A stretch of DNA of 64,000 nt from Affinirhizobium straminoryzae (GCF_007004135.1 NZ_VJMG01000059.1:1-64000); one strand, 5' to 3'. Shown: positions 52,825 through 63,395, numbered from the stretch's first letter. Made by a program: numbers and translations. The notes: generated by a model not told the origin, from the sequence alone.

Positions 52825-54429
52825 ATGTTGCGACTTTTCCTTTCAACCCTTTTCCTCCTCCTCGCGCTTGTTGCGCCCTCGCTTGCCCAGTCCGATCCGA
52901 AGGCGTTGATCGATGCGCTCGGCAAGGCTGATTTCAAGCAGGCCGAGGATCTGATCGGCCAGATCGCGGCAAGCGGCGATCCGCGCGTCGTGCCGGCGCT
53001 GAATGCCTTCGGCGACGGCGATCTCTATGCCCGCAAATCCGATGGCGCTGTTTTCATCACCAAACCTGCCGGCGCCAATCTGGCGCTGATCGATCCCTTG
53101 AGCGGCGAGAGTGTCGGCGAGGCGCCGAAGGGCGCGCTGAACAAGCTGAAGATCAACAACACGCTGCGCCGCGTCCTTCGGGCAGCCACCGGCGGCCTGA
53201 CGCTGATGAGCCCGGATCGTGCGGCGCGTCTTTCGGCGGCCGATGCCGTCTTGCGCGCGCCATCCGCGGAAAACCTGGCGCTTCTCGAAACGGCCCTTGC
53301 CAAGGAGGCCGACCGCGAGGTGAAGGCCCGCATGGAAGAGGCGCGGGCTGCCTCCGTACTGGTGTCCGACCGTTCGATCGAGGAAAAGAATGCCGCCATC
53401 GATACCATCGCCCGGATCGGCGGCCGCGATGCGATCAGCCTGCTGCTGACCGCATCCGCCACGATGGATCCGGGCCTCAAGCCCGCCGTGAACGCTGCCG
53501 TTGCCCGCATCCAGACGACGCTTGCCTTCTGGGACATGGGGCAGAACGTCTGGTACGGCCTGTCTCTCGGCTCGGTGCTGCTGCTGGCGGCCATCGGCCT
53601 TGCCATCACCTTCGGCGTGATGGGCATCATCAACATGGCGCATGGCGAGATGGTGATGCTCGGCGCCTATTCCACCTATGTGGTGCAGGAGGCGATCCGC
53701 ACCTCGGCGCCGCATCTGTTCGACTGGTCGCTGGCAATTGCTCTCCCGGTCGCCTTCCTCGTCACCGCTGCCGTCGGCCTTGTCATCGAACGCGGCGTGA
53801 TCCGCTTCCTCTATGGCCGGCCGCTGGAAACCCTGCTGGCCACCTGGGGTATTTCCCTCGTGCTGCAGCAACTGGTCCGCTCGATCTTTGGGCCGACGAA
53901 CCGCGAGGTCGGCAATCCCTCCTGGATGTCCGGCGCCTTCCAGCTGGGCGAGATGCAGGTCACCTGGAACCGTCTGTGGATCGTCGTCTTCTCGCTGTCG
54001 ATCTTCATCGGCTTGCTGGTGCTGATGAAGCGCTCCGCCTTCGGCCTGCAGATGCGCGCCGTCACCCAGAACCGCCGCATGGCCTCCTCCATGGGCATCC
54101 GCACGCCCTGGGTCGATGCCTTCACCTTTGCGCTCGGTTCCGGCATCGCCGGTATTGCCGGGGTGGCGCTGTCGCAGATCGACAACGTCTCCCCCAACCT
54201 CGGCCAGTCCTACATCATCGACAGCTTCATGGTCGTGGTGTTCGGTGGCGTCGGAAATCTCTGGGGTACGCTGGTCGGCGCGCTGTCGCTCGGTGTGCTC
54301 AACAAGTTCCTCGAGCCGTGGACCGGCGCCGTGCTCGGCAAGATCCTCGTGCTCGTTCTGATCATCCTGTTCATCCAGAAGAGACCGCGCGGCCTGTTTG
54401 CGCTGAAGGGAAGGGCGGTGGAAGCATGA
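52825..54429 (+). CDS. urtB: Urea ABC transporter permease UrtB
   Basis: A 534-residue permease. It has a signal-like start (MLRLFLSTLFLLLALVAPSL), a soluble domain to about residue 230 usual in proteobacterial UrtB, then the LivH-like membrane part (FGVMGIINMAHGEMVMLGAY, VVFGGVGNLWGTLVGALSLG). It forms the urea channel with UrtC. AAGAAGGGG precedes the ATG. Its stop overlaps the urtC start (ATGA). Confidence 0.95.
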   Translation: MLRLFLSTLFLLLALVAPSLAQSDPKALIDALGKADFKQAEDLIGQIAASGDPRVVPALNAFGDGDLYARKSDGAVFITKPAGANLALIDPLSGESVGEAPKGALNKLKINNTLRRVLRAATGGLTLMSPDRAARLSAADAVLRAPSAENLALLETALAKEADREVKARMEEARAASVLVSDRSIEEKNAAIDTIARIGGRDAISLLLTASATMDPGLKPAVNAAVARIQTTLAFWDMGQNVWYGLSLGSVLLLAAIGLAITFGVMGIINMAHGEMVMLGAYSTYVVQEAIRTSAPHLFDWSLAIALPVAFLVTAAVGLVIERGVIRFLYGRPLETLLATWGISLVLQQLVRSIFGPTNREVGNPSWMSGAFQLGEMQVTWNRLWIVVFSLSIFIGLLVLMKRSAFGLQMRAVTQNRRMASSMGIRTPWVDAFTFALGSGIAGIAGVALSQIDNVSPNLGQSYIIDSFMVVVFGGVGNLWGTLVGALSLGVLNKFLEPWTGAVLGKILVLVLIILFIQKRPRGLFALKGRAVEA

Positions 54430-55595
54430 TCACCAGCTTCATCTTGCGCGCACTGGAAGGTCGCATCGTCATGACGGTTGCTGTTCTGGCGGCCGTGGCC
54501 CTGGCCATTCCGGCCAGCAATCTGCTCCTTTCGCCCGACAGCGCCCTGCATGTCCCAACCTATGCCATGTCGCTGATGGGCAAGTATCTGTGCTATGCGC
54601 TGCTGGCGCTGGCGCTCGATCTGGTCTGGGGCTATTGCGGCATTCTCTCGCTCGGCCACGGCGCCTTTTTTGCCCTCGGCGGCTATGCCATGGGCATGTA
54701 TCTGATGCGCCAGATCGGCAGCCGCGGCGTCTATGGCAATCCGCTGCTGCCCGATTTCATGGTGTTCCTCAACTGGAAGGAACTGCCCTGGTTCTGGCAC
54801 GGCTTCGACATGTTCTGGTTCGCGATGCTGATGGTTGTCGTCGTGCCGGGGCTACTGGCCTTCGTGTTCGGATGGTTTGCCTTCCGCTCGCGCGTCAACG
54901 GCGTCTATCTCTCGATCATCACCCAGGCGATGACCTATGCGCTGATGCTCTCCTTCTTCCGCAACGACATGGGGTTCGGCGGCAATAATGGCCTGACCGA
55001 CTACAAGGAAATCCTCGGCTTCTCCGTGCAGGCGGATGGTACGCGCGCCGTGCTGTTTGCGCTCTCCGCACTGATGCTGGCGCTCTGCCTGGTGCTTGCC
55101 TCCGCCATCACCCGCTCGAAATTCGGCAAGGTGCTGGTCGGCGTGCGCGATGCCGAAAGCCGGGTGCGCTTCCTGGGCTTTCGCGTGGAAAACATCAAGC
55201 TTTTCACCTTCGTTGTCTCGGCCATGATGGCGGGCATTGCCGGCGCGCTGTTCGTGCCGCAGGTCGGCATCATCAATCCGGGTGAATTCGCGCCGGCCAA
55301 TTCCATCGAGGTGGTGGTGTGGACGGCGGTTGGCGGGCGCGGCACGCTGATCGGCCCGATCATCGGCGCGGTGCTGGTCAATGGCGGCAAGAGCTTCTTC
55401 ACCGGCGCCTTCCCGGAACTGTGGCTCTATGCGCTGGGCGCGCTATTCATCGGTGTAACGCTGTTTTTGCCGAAAGGCATCGTCGGCACCGTCCAGTCCG
55501 TCCTTGCGGCGCGGCGGGCGGTGAAGGCGGCAGCCGGCAGGGACGCCAGTGAAAACGATGACCGGGCCCCGTCCCAGGTCCAGGCTGCGGAGTAG
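54426..55595 (+). CDS. urtC: Urea ABC transporter permease UrtC
   Basis: A 389-residue LivM-like permease with about ten hydrophobic segments (YALLALALDLVWGYCGILSL, GHGAFFALGGYAMGMYLM, RFLGFRVENIKLFTFVVSAM, WTAVGGRGTLIGPIIGAVLV). The ATG overlaps the urtB stop, fixing the start. It ends with a polar tail of about 25 residues and lies 5 bp before urtD. Confidence 0.95.
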   Translation: MITSFILRALEGRIVMTVAVLAAVALAIPASNLLLSPDSALHVPTYAMSLMGKYLCYALLALALDLVWGYCGILSLGHGAFFALGGYAMGMYLMRQIGSRGVYGNPLLPDFMVFLNWKELPWFWHGFDMFWFAMLMVVVVPGLLAFVFGWFAFRSRVNGVYLSIITQAMTYALMLSFFRNDMGFGGNNGLTDYKEILGFSVQADGTRAVLFALSALMLALCLVLASAITRSKFGKVLVGVRDAESRVRFLGFRVENIKLFTFVVSAMMAGIAGALFVPQVGIINPGEFAPANSIEVVVWTAVGGRGTLIGPIIGAVLVNGGKSFFTGAFPELWLYALGALFIGVTLFLPKGIVGTVQSVLAARRAVKAAAGRDASENDDRAPSQVQAAE

Positions 55596-55600
55596 ACCCG

Positions 55601-56365
55601 ATGAACCTCGTCAGAAGCGAAACCCGACCGAAATCGCTCCTTTACCTCGATGGTGTCTCCGTCTCCTTCGATGGTTTCAAGGCACTGAATTCGCTCTCCT
55701 TCGTCGTGGAGCCCGGCGAATTGCGGGCGATCATCGGCCCGAACGGCGCCGGCAAGACGACGATGATGGACATCATCACCGGCAAGACCCGGCCGGACAC
55801 GGGACAGGTGGTGTTCGAGGATCTGATCGATCTCACCAAGAAGGATGAGGCCGACATCGCCCAGCTCGGCATCGGCCGCAAGTTCCAGAAGCCGACGGTG
55901 TTCGAAAGCCACACCGTCTGGGACAATCTGGAACTGGCGCTGAACCGCAAGCGCGGCGTGTTCGCCACGCTGTTCTACCGGCTGACGGCCGAGGATCGCG
56001 ACCGCATCGAAGAAATTCTTGCCACCATCCGTCTCAGCCATCGTCGCGACGAGCTGGCGGCAAGCCTCAGCCACGGCCAGAAGCAATGGCTGGAGATCGG
56101 CATGCTTCTGGCGCAGGAGCCGAAGCTCCTGCTGGTCGATGAACCCGTGGCCGGCATGACCGACGCCGAAACCGCCGAAACCGCCATCCTGCTCAAGGAG
56201 ATCGCCAAAAGCCGTTCGGTGGTGGTGGTGGAGCACGACATGGGCTTCATCCGCGATCTCGGCGTGAAGGTGACGTGTCTTGCCGAAGGTTCGGTGCTGG
56301 CCGAAGGCTCGATCGATTTCGTGTCGAACGATCCGAAAGTCATCGAAAACTATCTGGGGCGGTGA
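55601..56365 (+). CDS. urtD: Urea ABC transporter ATPase UrtD
   Basis: A 254-residue ATPase. Walker A is GPNGAGKTTMMD, the signature is ASLSHGQKQWLEIGMLL (the SHGQ form typical of UrtD), and Walker B is LLLVDEPVAGMTDAE with VEHDM at the switch. It is one of the two nucleotide-binding subunits of the urea importer. A 244-bp gap with extragenic repeats follows before urtE. Confidence 0.96.
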   Translation: MNLVRSETRPKSLLYLDGVSVSFDGFKALNSLSFVVEPGELRAIIGPNGAGKTTMMDIITGKTRPDTGQVVFEDLIDLTKKDEADIAQLGIGRKFQKPTVFESHTVWDNLELALNRKRGVFATLFYRLTAEDRDRIEEILATIRLSHRRDELAASLSHGQKQWLEIGMLLAQEPKLLLVDEPVAGMTDAETAETAILLKEIAKSRSVVVVEHDMGFIRDLGVKVTCLAEGSVLAEGSIDFVSNDPKVIENYLGR

Positions 56366-56390
56366 TGGCGATGCAGAACCTGTTGCCTTT

Positions 56391-56580
56391 AACCCCCTCT
56401 GGCTACCGCCATCTCCCCCACAAGGGGGGAGACCTTTCGCGGTGCCGCCTCGGCCCCATGGGGGCGCAGGCGATGAGGCAGGGTAAGCCCCTTTCCTCCT
56501 TGTGGGGAGGGGTCTGTTTACCCAATCCCGTGCCTCATATCGTTGCAGAGGCGCCCGGCAGGGCAGCGGGGGGTAGCCCC
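56391..56580. repeat. Palindromic extragenic repeats between urtD and urtE
   Basis: Includes the hairpin TCTCCCCC / ACAA / GGGGGGAGA at 56412-56432 and, at about 56551-56580, GCCCGGCAGGGCAGCGG, which resembles an arm of the urtA-urtB repeat. No gene lies here. It appears to be a mosaic of the same repeat family, so the operon was hit at least twice. Confidence 0.65.
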
Positions 56581-56609
56581 TCGCTTTCAAGCAAAAAGGG
56601 AGGCGCAGC

Positions 56610-57305
56610 ATGCTGACAGTCGATACCATCAATCTTCACTATGGCGCGGCACAGGCGCTGCGGGGCGTATCGATCGGCGCCCCCATGGGCAAGATCACCT
56701 GCGTTCTGGGGCGAAACGGCGTGGGCAAGTCCTCGCTTCTGCGCGCCATCACCGGCCAGCATGGCGTGAGTGCCGGCACGATCAGCTTCAACGGCGAGGT
56801 GCTGAATGGCCTCGCGCCCTATGCGCGCGCCAAGCACGGCATCGGCTATGTGCCGCAGGGCCGCGAGATCTTTCCGCTGCTGACGGTCAAGGAAAATCTG
56901 GAGACGGGCTTTGCGCCCTTGCCGCGCAAGGAACGCTTCATCCCTGATGATATCTTCGCCCTGTTTCCGGTGTTGAATTCCATGCTGTCGCGGCGCGGCG
57001 GCGATCTGTCCGGCGGCCAGCAGCAGCAGCTCGCCATCGGCCGTGCCATGGTCACGCGCCCGAAGATCCTCGTGCTCGACGAGCCGACCGAGGGCATCCA
57101 GCCTTCGATCATCAAGGATATCGGCCGGGCGATCAAATATCTGCGCGATTCCACTGGCATGGCCATTCTGCTTGTGGAACAGTATCTCGATTTCTGCCGG
57201 GAGCTTGCGGATCACGTCTACATCATGGATCGTGGGGAAATCGTGCATGAAGGGCCGGCCGAGACGCTGGATACGGCGGAGGCGAGGCGGCATCTGACGG
57301 TGTGA
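56610..57305 (+). CDS. urtE: Urea ABC transporter ATPase UrtE
   Basis: A 231-residue LivF-like ATPase. Walker A GRNGVGKSS is at residues 34-42, the signature is LSGGQQQQLAIGRAMV, and Walker B is KILVLDEPTEGIQPSI with VEQY at the switch; this EGIQPS form is diagnostic of UrtE. It completes the importer. The esterase gene follows after 129 bp. Confidence 0.96.
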   Translation: MLTVDTINLHYGAAQALRGVSIGAPMGKITCVLGRNGVGKSSLLRAITGQHGVSAGTISFNGEVLNGLAPYARAKHGIGYVPQGREIFPLLTVKENLETGFAPLPRKERFIPDDIFALFPVLNSMLSRRGGDLSGGQQQQLAIGRAMVTRPKILVLDEPTEGIQPSIIKDIGRAIKYLRDSTGMAILLVEQYLDFCRELADHVYIMDRGEIVHEGPAETLDTAEARRHLTV

Positions 57306-57434
57306 TGCAATTTTATCGCATGGCTGCCTTCTTTCGAAAGGCCGTTCAATAGAAGTATCTAATATGATAGATCGAGCGCGGTTTAACCTAACAGGTCGTC
57401 GGTTTTTACGCCCTTTCCCCTTACGAGGCGCTTG

Positions 57435-58649
57435 ATGGCATATGGATTTCGCTTGGGACGGTTCCCGCAGCGGGCTTTCGCCCGGCTGGTTTTGACCGGG
57501 AGCCTTCTCATGGGCGGCACCGTGGTGGCCTCGGCTGCCTGCGGCGTGCCGCAGCAGGCCGGCTATCATGACGTGTCCCTGCAGGTGGAGGGCGTGACGC
57601 GCCAGGGTGTGGCCTATCTGCCCCCGGCCTATACCGGCGACAAGAAGATGGCCGTGGTCTTCGATTTCCACGGCAGCAACAGCTTTCCGCGCGCCCAGAT
57701 GCTGCGCAGTTCCTGGGACAAGGTGGCCGAGCGCGAGGGCTTCATCGTGTTCGCCCCGCAGGGCAGCCTGTCCGGCTCGGCCCCCGGCACCTTTGCCTGG
57801 AACGTGCCGGGCGTCACCTTTCGCGAGGGCGGGCTGGATGAGGTGGCTTTCATCAAGGCGGCCCTTGCCGAGGTGAAGCAGGATTACTGCGTCGACCCCG
57901 ACCGCATCTATGCCTCCGGCTATTCCGGCGGCGGACGCATGATCTCGGCCTATCTGTGCGCAGGCGGCGAGGGTTTTGCCGGCGCGGGCTTCGTCAATTC
58001 CCTGCGCGCCGGGCTTCCGACCGAGCGGCGCGACGGTCGCTGGGTGCCGGATGCCACCAGCTGCCAGCCGGCCCGCCCGGTCTCGATCATGGCCTTTCAC
58101 GGGGTGAAGGACGAATCGAATCCCTATGCCGGCGGCGGCAAGGCCTATTGGCAATATGGGTTCCGTGCGGCACTGCAGCGCTGGACGGAACTGGACGGCT
58201 GCAAGGGCAAGGCGACGGCGGAGACGGCAGGCGGCGTGACCTTCAGCCTTTACGATGCCTGTGGCAAGGGCGCGCGCATCGCCACCTTCGAATTTGCCGA
58301 AGGCACGCATGACTGGCCGCGGCCACAGCCGAATGCCGGCATGATGGCGGCTGCCAGCAAGACCGATGCGGCGGGCGTCGTACAGGTCTCAGCGGTGCGC
58401 CGCCCGGGTTTCGATCCGAATATTGATCCGGCCGCGCGGATGTGGGACTTCTTCCGCCGGGCCGACCAGCAGAATGTGGTCGCAACCGTCAACCCGGCAC
58501 AACCGTCGCTGAAGGCGGTGGCGGCCTGCGGTGACGCGGCAACCATAGACCAGAATACCGAGGGCCAGACGGCCGAGGGGATGACGTGCAGCAACAGCAA
58601 GCCGGCGGAGCCGCGCCGCAGCGGGCTCGGGGTAAAGGGCGCCTTGTAA
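57435..58649 (+). CDS. PHB-depolymerase-like secreted esterase (LpqC type)
   Basis: A 404-residue alpha/beta hydrolase with a signal peptide (LTGSLLMGGTVVASAACG, cleavage near residue 36). The oxyanion motif is VVFDFHGSN, the nucleophile elbow is YASGYSGGGRMISA, and the acid and His residues are in MAFHGVKDES and EGTHDWPRP. Family members cleave polyhydroxybutyrate, feruloyl or other esters outside the cytoplasm. It lies between urtE and ureD, and its last 64 bases overlap the ureD GTG start. A direct role in urea use is not expected. Confidence 0.85.
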   Translation: MAYGFRLGRFPQRAFARLVLTGSLLMGGTVVASAACGVPQQAGYHDVSLQVEGVTRQGVAYLPPAYTGDKKMAVVFDFHGSNSFPRAQMLRSSWDKVAEREGFIVFAPQGSLSGSAPGTFAWNVPGVTFREGGLDEVAFIKAALAEVKQDYCVDPDRIYASGYSGGGRMISAYLCAGGEGFAGAGFVNSLRAGLPTERRDGRWVPDATSCQPARPVSIMAFHGVKDESNPYAGGGKAYWQYGFRAALQRWTELDGCKGKATAETAGGVTFSLYDACGKGARIATFEFAEGTHDWPRPQPNAGMMAAASKTDAAGVVQVSAVRRPGFDPNIDPAARMWDFFRRADQQNVVATVNPAQPSLKAVAACGDAATIDQNTEGQTAEGMTCSNSKPAEPRRSGLGVKGAL

Positions 58650-59410
58650 CGAAGCAGCTGGCGGGCCGCACCCGGCTTGCCGAACTGTTCCAGGAAGGCT
58701 GTGGCAAGATCCGTCTGCCCGAAACCTTCGATCATTCGCTTGAGGCGATCCTCATCAACAGTTCCGGCGGCTTGACCGGCGGGGATCGGCTCAACTGGAG
58801 CCTCAGCGCCGGGCCCGGCACGGAGGTGACCGTGACCACGCAGGCCAACGAGAAGATCTACAAGGCGGCCGCCGATACGGCGTTTCTCTCCAGCCATGTG
58901 GAGGTCGGCGAGGGGGCGAAGGTCGCCTGGCTGCCGCAGGAAAGCATCCTGTTCGACCGCGCCTCGCTGACGCGCGAACTCTCCGTCGATCTGGCGCCGA
59001 GCGCCGAATTTCTCGCCGTCGAGGCGATCATTCTCGGCCGCACCGCAAGGGGTGAACGAACCGAACGCGGCCTGTTTCGCGATCGCTGGCGCATTCGCCG
59101 CGCGGGCCGCCTGATCCATGCCGAGGAGGTGCGGCTGGAGGGCGAGATCGCAACGCTCGGCGACCAGCCTGCGGTTCTCTCCGGCAAGGTCGCCTTCGCT
59201 ACTGTCTTCTATTCCGGCCCCGCCTGCGAGGCCTTCCTGCCGCGTCTGCGGCCTCTGCTCGAAGCCGGCTATGCGGGGGCAAGCCATTGGCAGGACAAGC
59301 TGATCGTCCGGCTTGCCGCGCAGGACGGTTTCTCCCTGAGAAAAATTCTTGTGCCTGTCATTTCGCTCTTGCGAAACGGCGCGCCAGTGCCGAAAGTCTG
59401 GAACACGTAA
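58586..59410 (+). CDS. ureD: Urease accessory protein UreD
   Basis: A 274-residue scaffold that helps insert nickel into urease with UreF and UreG. Conserved parts are FQEGCGKIRLPETF, LINSSGGLTGGDRLNWSL, TTQANEKIYKA and WLPQESILFDRASL. It begins with GTG at 58586, preceded by GAGGGG, inside the end of the esterase gene (64-bp overlap in another frame). This overlap ties ureD translation to the esterase. ureA follows after 21 bp. Confidence 0.93.
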   Translation: MQQQQAGGAAPQRARGKGRLVTKQLAGRTRLAELFQEGCGKIRLPETFDHSLEAILINSSGGLTGGDRLNWSLSAGPGTEVTVTTQANEKIYKAAADTAFLSSHVEVGEGAKVAWLPQESILFDRASLTRELSVDLAPSAEFLAVEAIILGRTARGERTERGLFRDRWRIRRAGRLIHAEEVRLEGEIATLGDQPAVLSGKVAFATVFYSGPACEAFLPRLRPLLEAGYAGASHWQDKLIVRLAAQDGFSLRKILVPVISLLRNGAPVPKVWNT

Positions 59411-59431
59411 AGCAGAAAATTTGGGGAACCC

Positions 59432-59734
59432 ATGAACCTCAGCCCGAGAGAAAAAGACAAGCTCCTGATCTCCATGGCGGCAATCGTCGCCCGCCGGCGG
59501 CTGGAGCGCGGCGTGAAGCTGAACTATCCGGAAGCCATTGCGCTGATCACCGATTTCGTCGTGGAAGGCGCCCGCGACGGCCGCGCCGTGGCCGACCTGA
59601 TGGAAGCCGGCGCCCATGTGGTGACCCGCGACCAGGTGATGGAAGGCATTGCCGAGATGATCCACGACGTGCAGGTGGAAGCGACCTTTCCGGATGGCAC
59701 CAAGCTGGTGACCGTCCACGAACCGATCCGCTGA
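59432..59734 (+). CDS. ureA: Urease gamma subunit
   Basis: A 100-residue structural subunit. It is the canonical length with the motifs LSPREKDKLLISMAAIVARR, LNYPEAIALITDFVVEGARD, TRDQVMEGIAEMIHDVQVEA and the ending TVHEPI. It assembles with UreB and UreC to hydrolyse urea to ammonia and carbamate. GGGGAACCC precedes the ATG. ureB follows after 19 bp. Confidence 0.97.
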   Translation: MNLSPREKDKLLISMAAIVARRRLERGVKLNYPEAIALITDFVVEGARDGRAVADLMEAGAHVVTRDQVMEGIAEMIHDVQVEATFPDGTKLVTVHEPIR

Positions 59735-59753
59735 CAGGCTTGAGGAGACGCCG

Positions 59754-60059
59754 ATGATACCCGGTGAAATCATATCCGCCAAGGGCGAAATCGAACTGAA
59801 TGCCGGCCAGCCGACAGTAACGCTGGCGGTTGCCAATACCGGCGACCGTCCGGTGCAGGTGGGCAGCCACTATCATTTCTTCGAGACCAATGCCGGTCTC
59901 TCCTTCGAGCGCGACAAGGCGCGCGGCATGCGGCTCGATATTCCGGCCGGTACAGCCGTGCGCTTCGAACCGGGGCAGACGCGGGAGGTCACCCTCATTC
60001 CGCTCTCCGGCAAGCGCGAGGTCTATGGTTTCCGCCAGCAGGTGATGGGCAAGCTCTAG
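59754..60059 (+). CDS. ureB: Urease beta subunit
   Basis: A 101-residue structural subunit with the family markers MIPGEIISAKGEIELNAG, VANTGDRPVQVGSHYHFFET and AGTAVRFEPGQTREVTLIPL, ending near VYGFRQQVMGKL. GGAG lies just upstream. A LprI-like gene separates it from ureC, an arrangement seen in several rhizobial urease clusters. Confidence 0.97.
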   Translation: MIPGEIISAKGEIELNAGQPTVTLAVANTGDRPVQVGSHYHFFETNAGLSFERDKARGMRLDIPAGTAVRFEPGQTREVTLIPLSGKREVYGFRQQVMGKL

Positions 60060-60084
60060 AGCCTTCGAAAGGGATGCGCCGCGC

Positions 60085-60504
60085 ATGAAACTGGCCCTTC
60101 TCTCCATGCTGTGCGGCTGCGTGCTGCTGGTGGACGGACCGAGTTCCGCCGAGGAGCCGACAGTTGCCTGCGACAAGGCCGTGACCCAGGCGGACATGAC
60201 GCTGTGCGCACAGAAGGATTTCGAGAAGGCCGATGCGGGCCTGAATGCCCAGTGGATGCTGACCCGCAAGGCGATGGCCGATCGCGATGCGAGCCTCAGT
60301 GCCGAGCAACGCGGTGGCGAGCAGGCCTTGCTGGCCGCCCAACGCGCCTGGATCGCCTATCGCGACGGCCAGTGCACGGCGGAAGGTTTTGCCGCCCGCG
60401 GCGGCACGATCGAACCCATGCTGGTGATCGCCTGCAAGGCGGAACTCAGCGAAGTGCGAACCGACGAACTGAAACAACTTGCCGAGACGATCGGCCAACA
60501 ATGA
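60085..60504 (+). CDS. LprI-like secreted protein (DUF1311)
   Basis: A 139-residue exported protein with a signal peptide (MKLALLSMLCGCVLLVDGPS, cleavage near residue 22). The LprI/DUF1311 domain has cysteines in TVACDKAVTQADMTLCAQKD and the characteristic LLAAQRAWIAYRDGQC, with another Cys in VIACKAEL, suggesting two disulphides. Some relatives inhibit lysozyme. It lies between ureB and ureC and is codirectional, so it is probably cotranscribed; any urease role is unknown. Confidence 0.9.
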   Translation: MKLALLSMLCGCVLLVDGPSSAEEPTVACDKAVTQADMTLCAQKDFEKADAGLNAQWMLTRKAMADRDASLSAEQRGGEQALLAAQRAWIAYRDGQCTAEGFAARGGTIEPMLVIACKAELSEVRTDELKQLAETIGQQ

Positions 60505-60567
60505 CCGGGGCTTGTCCGGCGCGAGGGGCGCCGGCAGCCCGACTGCGAGACTGGAGCGAGCAAGCCC

Positions 60568-62280
<1,713 letters not shown>

Positions 62281-62321
62281 GAGCCTCTTTGGTCCGCTGA
62301 TGGTCTGTGCTAGGATGTCGC

Positions 62322-62597
62322 ATGAGCATCAAGGAGACTGTCAGCATCGACGGTGATTTGAAAAAGCGTCTCGCGGTCATCGCGGAACGCGAAGGCTCGA
62401 CCGTGTCTGAACTGGCGGAAAGCGTTTTGCGGCATCATGCGGAGGATGTGGAGCGCCAGGAGGCCGAGTTCGCCGAGGACGATCGCCGATGGGCGAAATA
62501 TCTGGAGACCGGCGAATGCATTTCCTTCGAGGACATGATTGTGGAGCTTCAATCTTTGGCTGACGAGGCAGGTCGTAAGGCGGCCGGCGCTGCGTGA
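62322..62597 (+). CDS. Ribbon-helix-helix antitoxin (ParD/CopG-like)
   Basis: A 91-residue protein. The N-terminal part (ETVSIDGDLKKRLAVIAERE, then STVSELAESVLRHHAED) is a ribbon-helix-helix DNA-binding fold. The acidic C-terminal tail (QEAEFAEDDRRWAKYLETGE) should wrap the toxin. AGGA precedes the ATG. Its stop overlaps the GTG start of the toxin (GTGA), the normal layout for a type II toxin-antitoxin operon. Confidence 0.85.
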   Translation: MSIKETVSIDGDLKKRLAVIAEREGSTVSELAESVLRHHAEDVERQEAEFAEDDRRWAKYLETGECISFEDMIVELQSLADEAGRKAAGAA

Positions 62598-62884
62598 AGA
62601 TTGTTGTTCTGCCTGAGGCCAGGGAGGATCTTATCCGTCTTCGCAGCTTTCTCCTGGTGCGGAATCCTCTTGCGGCGCAAAAAGCTATGTTGGCGATCAG
62701 GGGCGGCTTTTTTCGTCTCCGGGACACTCCGAAGCTTGGTGTGGAAGTGGAGGGGCGGCCGGGCGAGCGCCAATTTTTCATTCCATTCGGCGCTGGCGCC
62801 TATGTTCTTCGTTACAGACTGGACGAGGCGCGGGACACTCTGATCGTGGTCCGGATTTGGCACGGGCGGGAAAGCAGAGATTGA
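62594..62884 (+). CDS. RelE/ParE-family toxin
   Basis: A 96-residue RelE/ParE-superfamily protein (VVLPEAREDLIRLRSFLLVR, FRLRDTPKLGVEVEGRPGER, YVLRYRLDEARDTLIVVRIW, ending HGRESRD). It starts with GTG and overlaps the antitoxin stop. ParE-type toxins poison gyrase, RelE types cut mRNA; the family cannot be split by eye here. The pair sits downstream of ureC in the urease region. Confidence 0.87.
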   Translation: MKIVVLPEAREDLIRLRSFLLVRNPLAAQKAMLAIRGGFFRLRDTPKLGVEVEGRPGERQFFIPFGAGAYVLRYRLDEARDTLIVVRIWHGRESRD

Positions 62885-62951
62885 GACGCAAAGATCGCCT
62901 GTTTCTTCCGTTCCTCGCCTACCTTTGTTTCTTTTTTCGACCGGTACGACG

Positions 62952-63395
62952 ATGACCATCGAAATCCGAAAAATGACCGGGACGGACCTGGACGTCTGGT
63001 CCCGCATGCGCGCCTGCCTGTGGCAGAGCCTTGATCTCGACGGCCATCGTGCGGAGATCGTCACGATGGTCGGTAATGTCCGTCATCGGGCCTATCTTGC
63101 CGCTGGATCGACCGGTGAGGCCTACGGTTTTGCCGAGGTCTCGATTCGCGATTATGCCAATGGCTGTACGCAGACCCCGGTGCCGTTTCTGGAAGGAATA
63201 TGGGTGGAGCCGGCAGTGCGGCGTCTGGGTGTCGGCGCGGCACTTCTCTGCGCCATCCAAGCGGAATTGCAGGCCGAGGGATATGTGGAGCTCTGCTCGG
63301 ATGCGCGACTTGAGAACCTTGTCTCGCATGAGGCTCATGCTGCCTGGGGCTTTGAGGAGACCCAGCGGGTGGTCTATTTCCGCAAGGCGCTGTGA
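62952..63395 (+). CDS. AAC(6')-like GNAT acetyltransferase
   Basis: A 147-residue GNAT enzyme. The opening IRKMTGTDLDVWSRMRACLW, the acetyl-CoA loop GIWVEPAVRRLGVGAALLCA and the end SDARLENLVSHEAHAAWGFE, ETQRVVYFRK closely resemble aminoglycoside 6'-N-acetyltransferases of the AAC(6')-I group. Chromosomal relatives may act on other amines, so drug resistance is not shown. It lies codirectional between the toxin and the peroxiredoxin. Confidence 0.82.
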   Translation: MTIEIRKMTGTDLDVWSRMRACLWQSLDLDGHRAEIVTMVGNVRHRAYLAAGSTGEAYGFAEVSIRDYANGCTQTPVPFLEGIWVEPAVRRLGVGAALLCAIQAELQAEGYVELCSDARLENLVSHEAHAAWGFEETQRVVYFRKAL

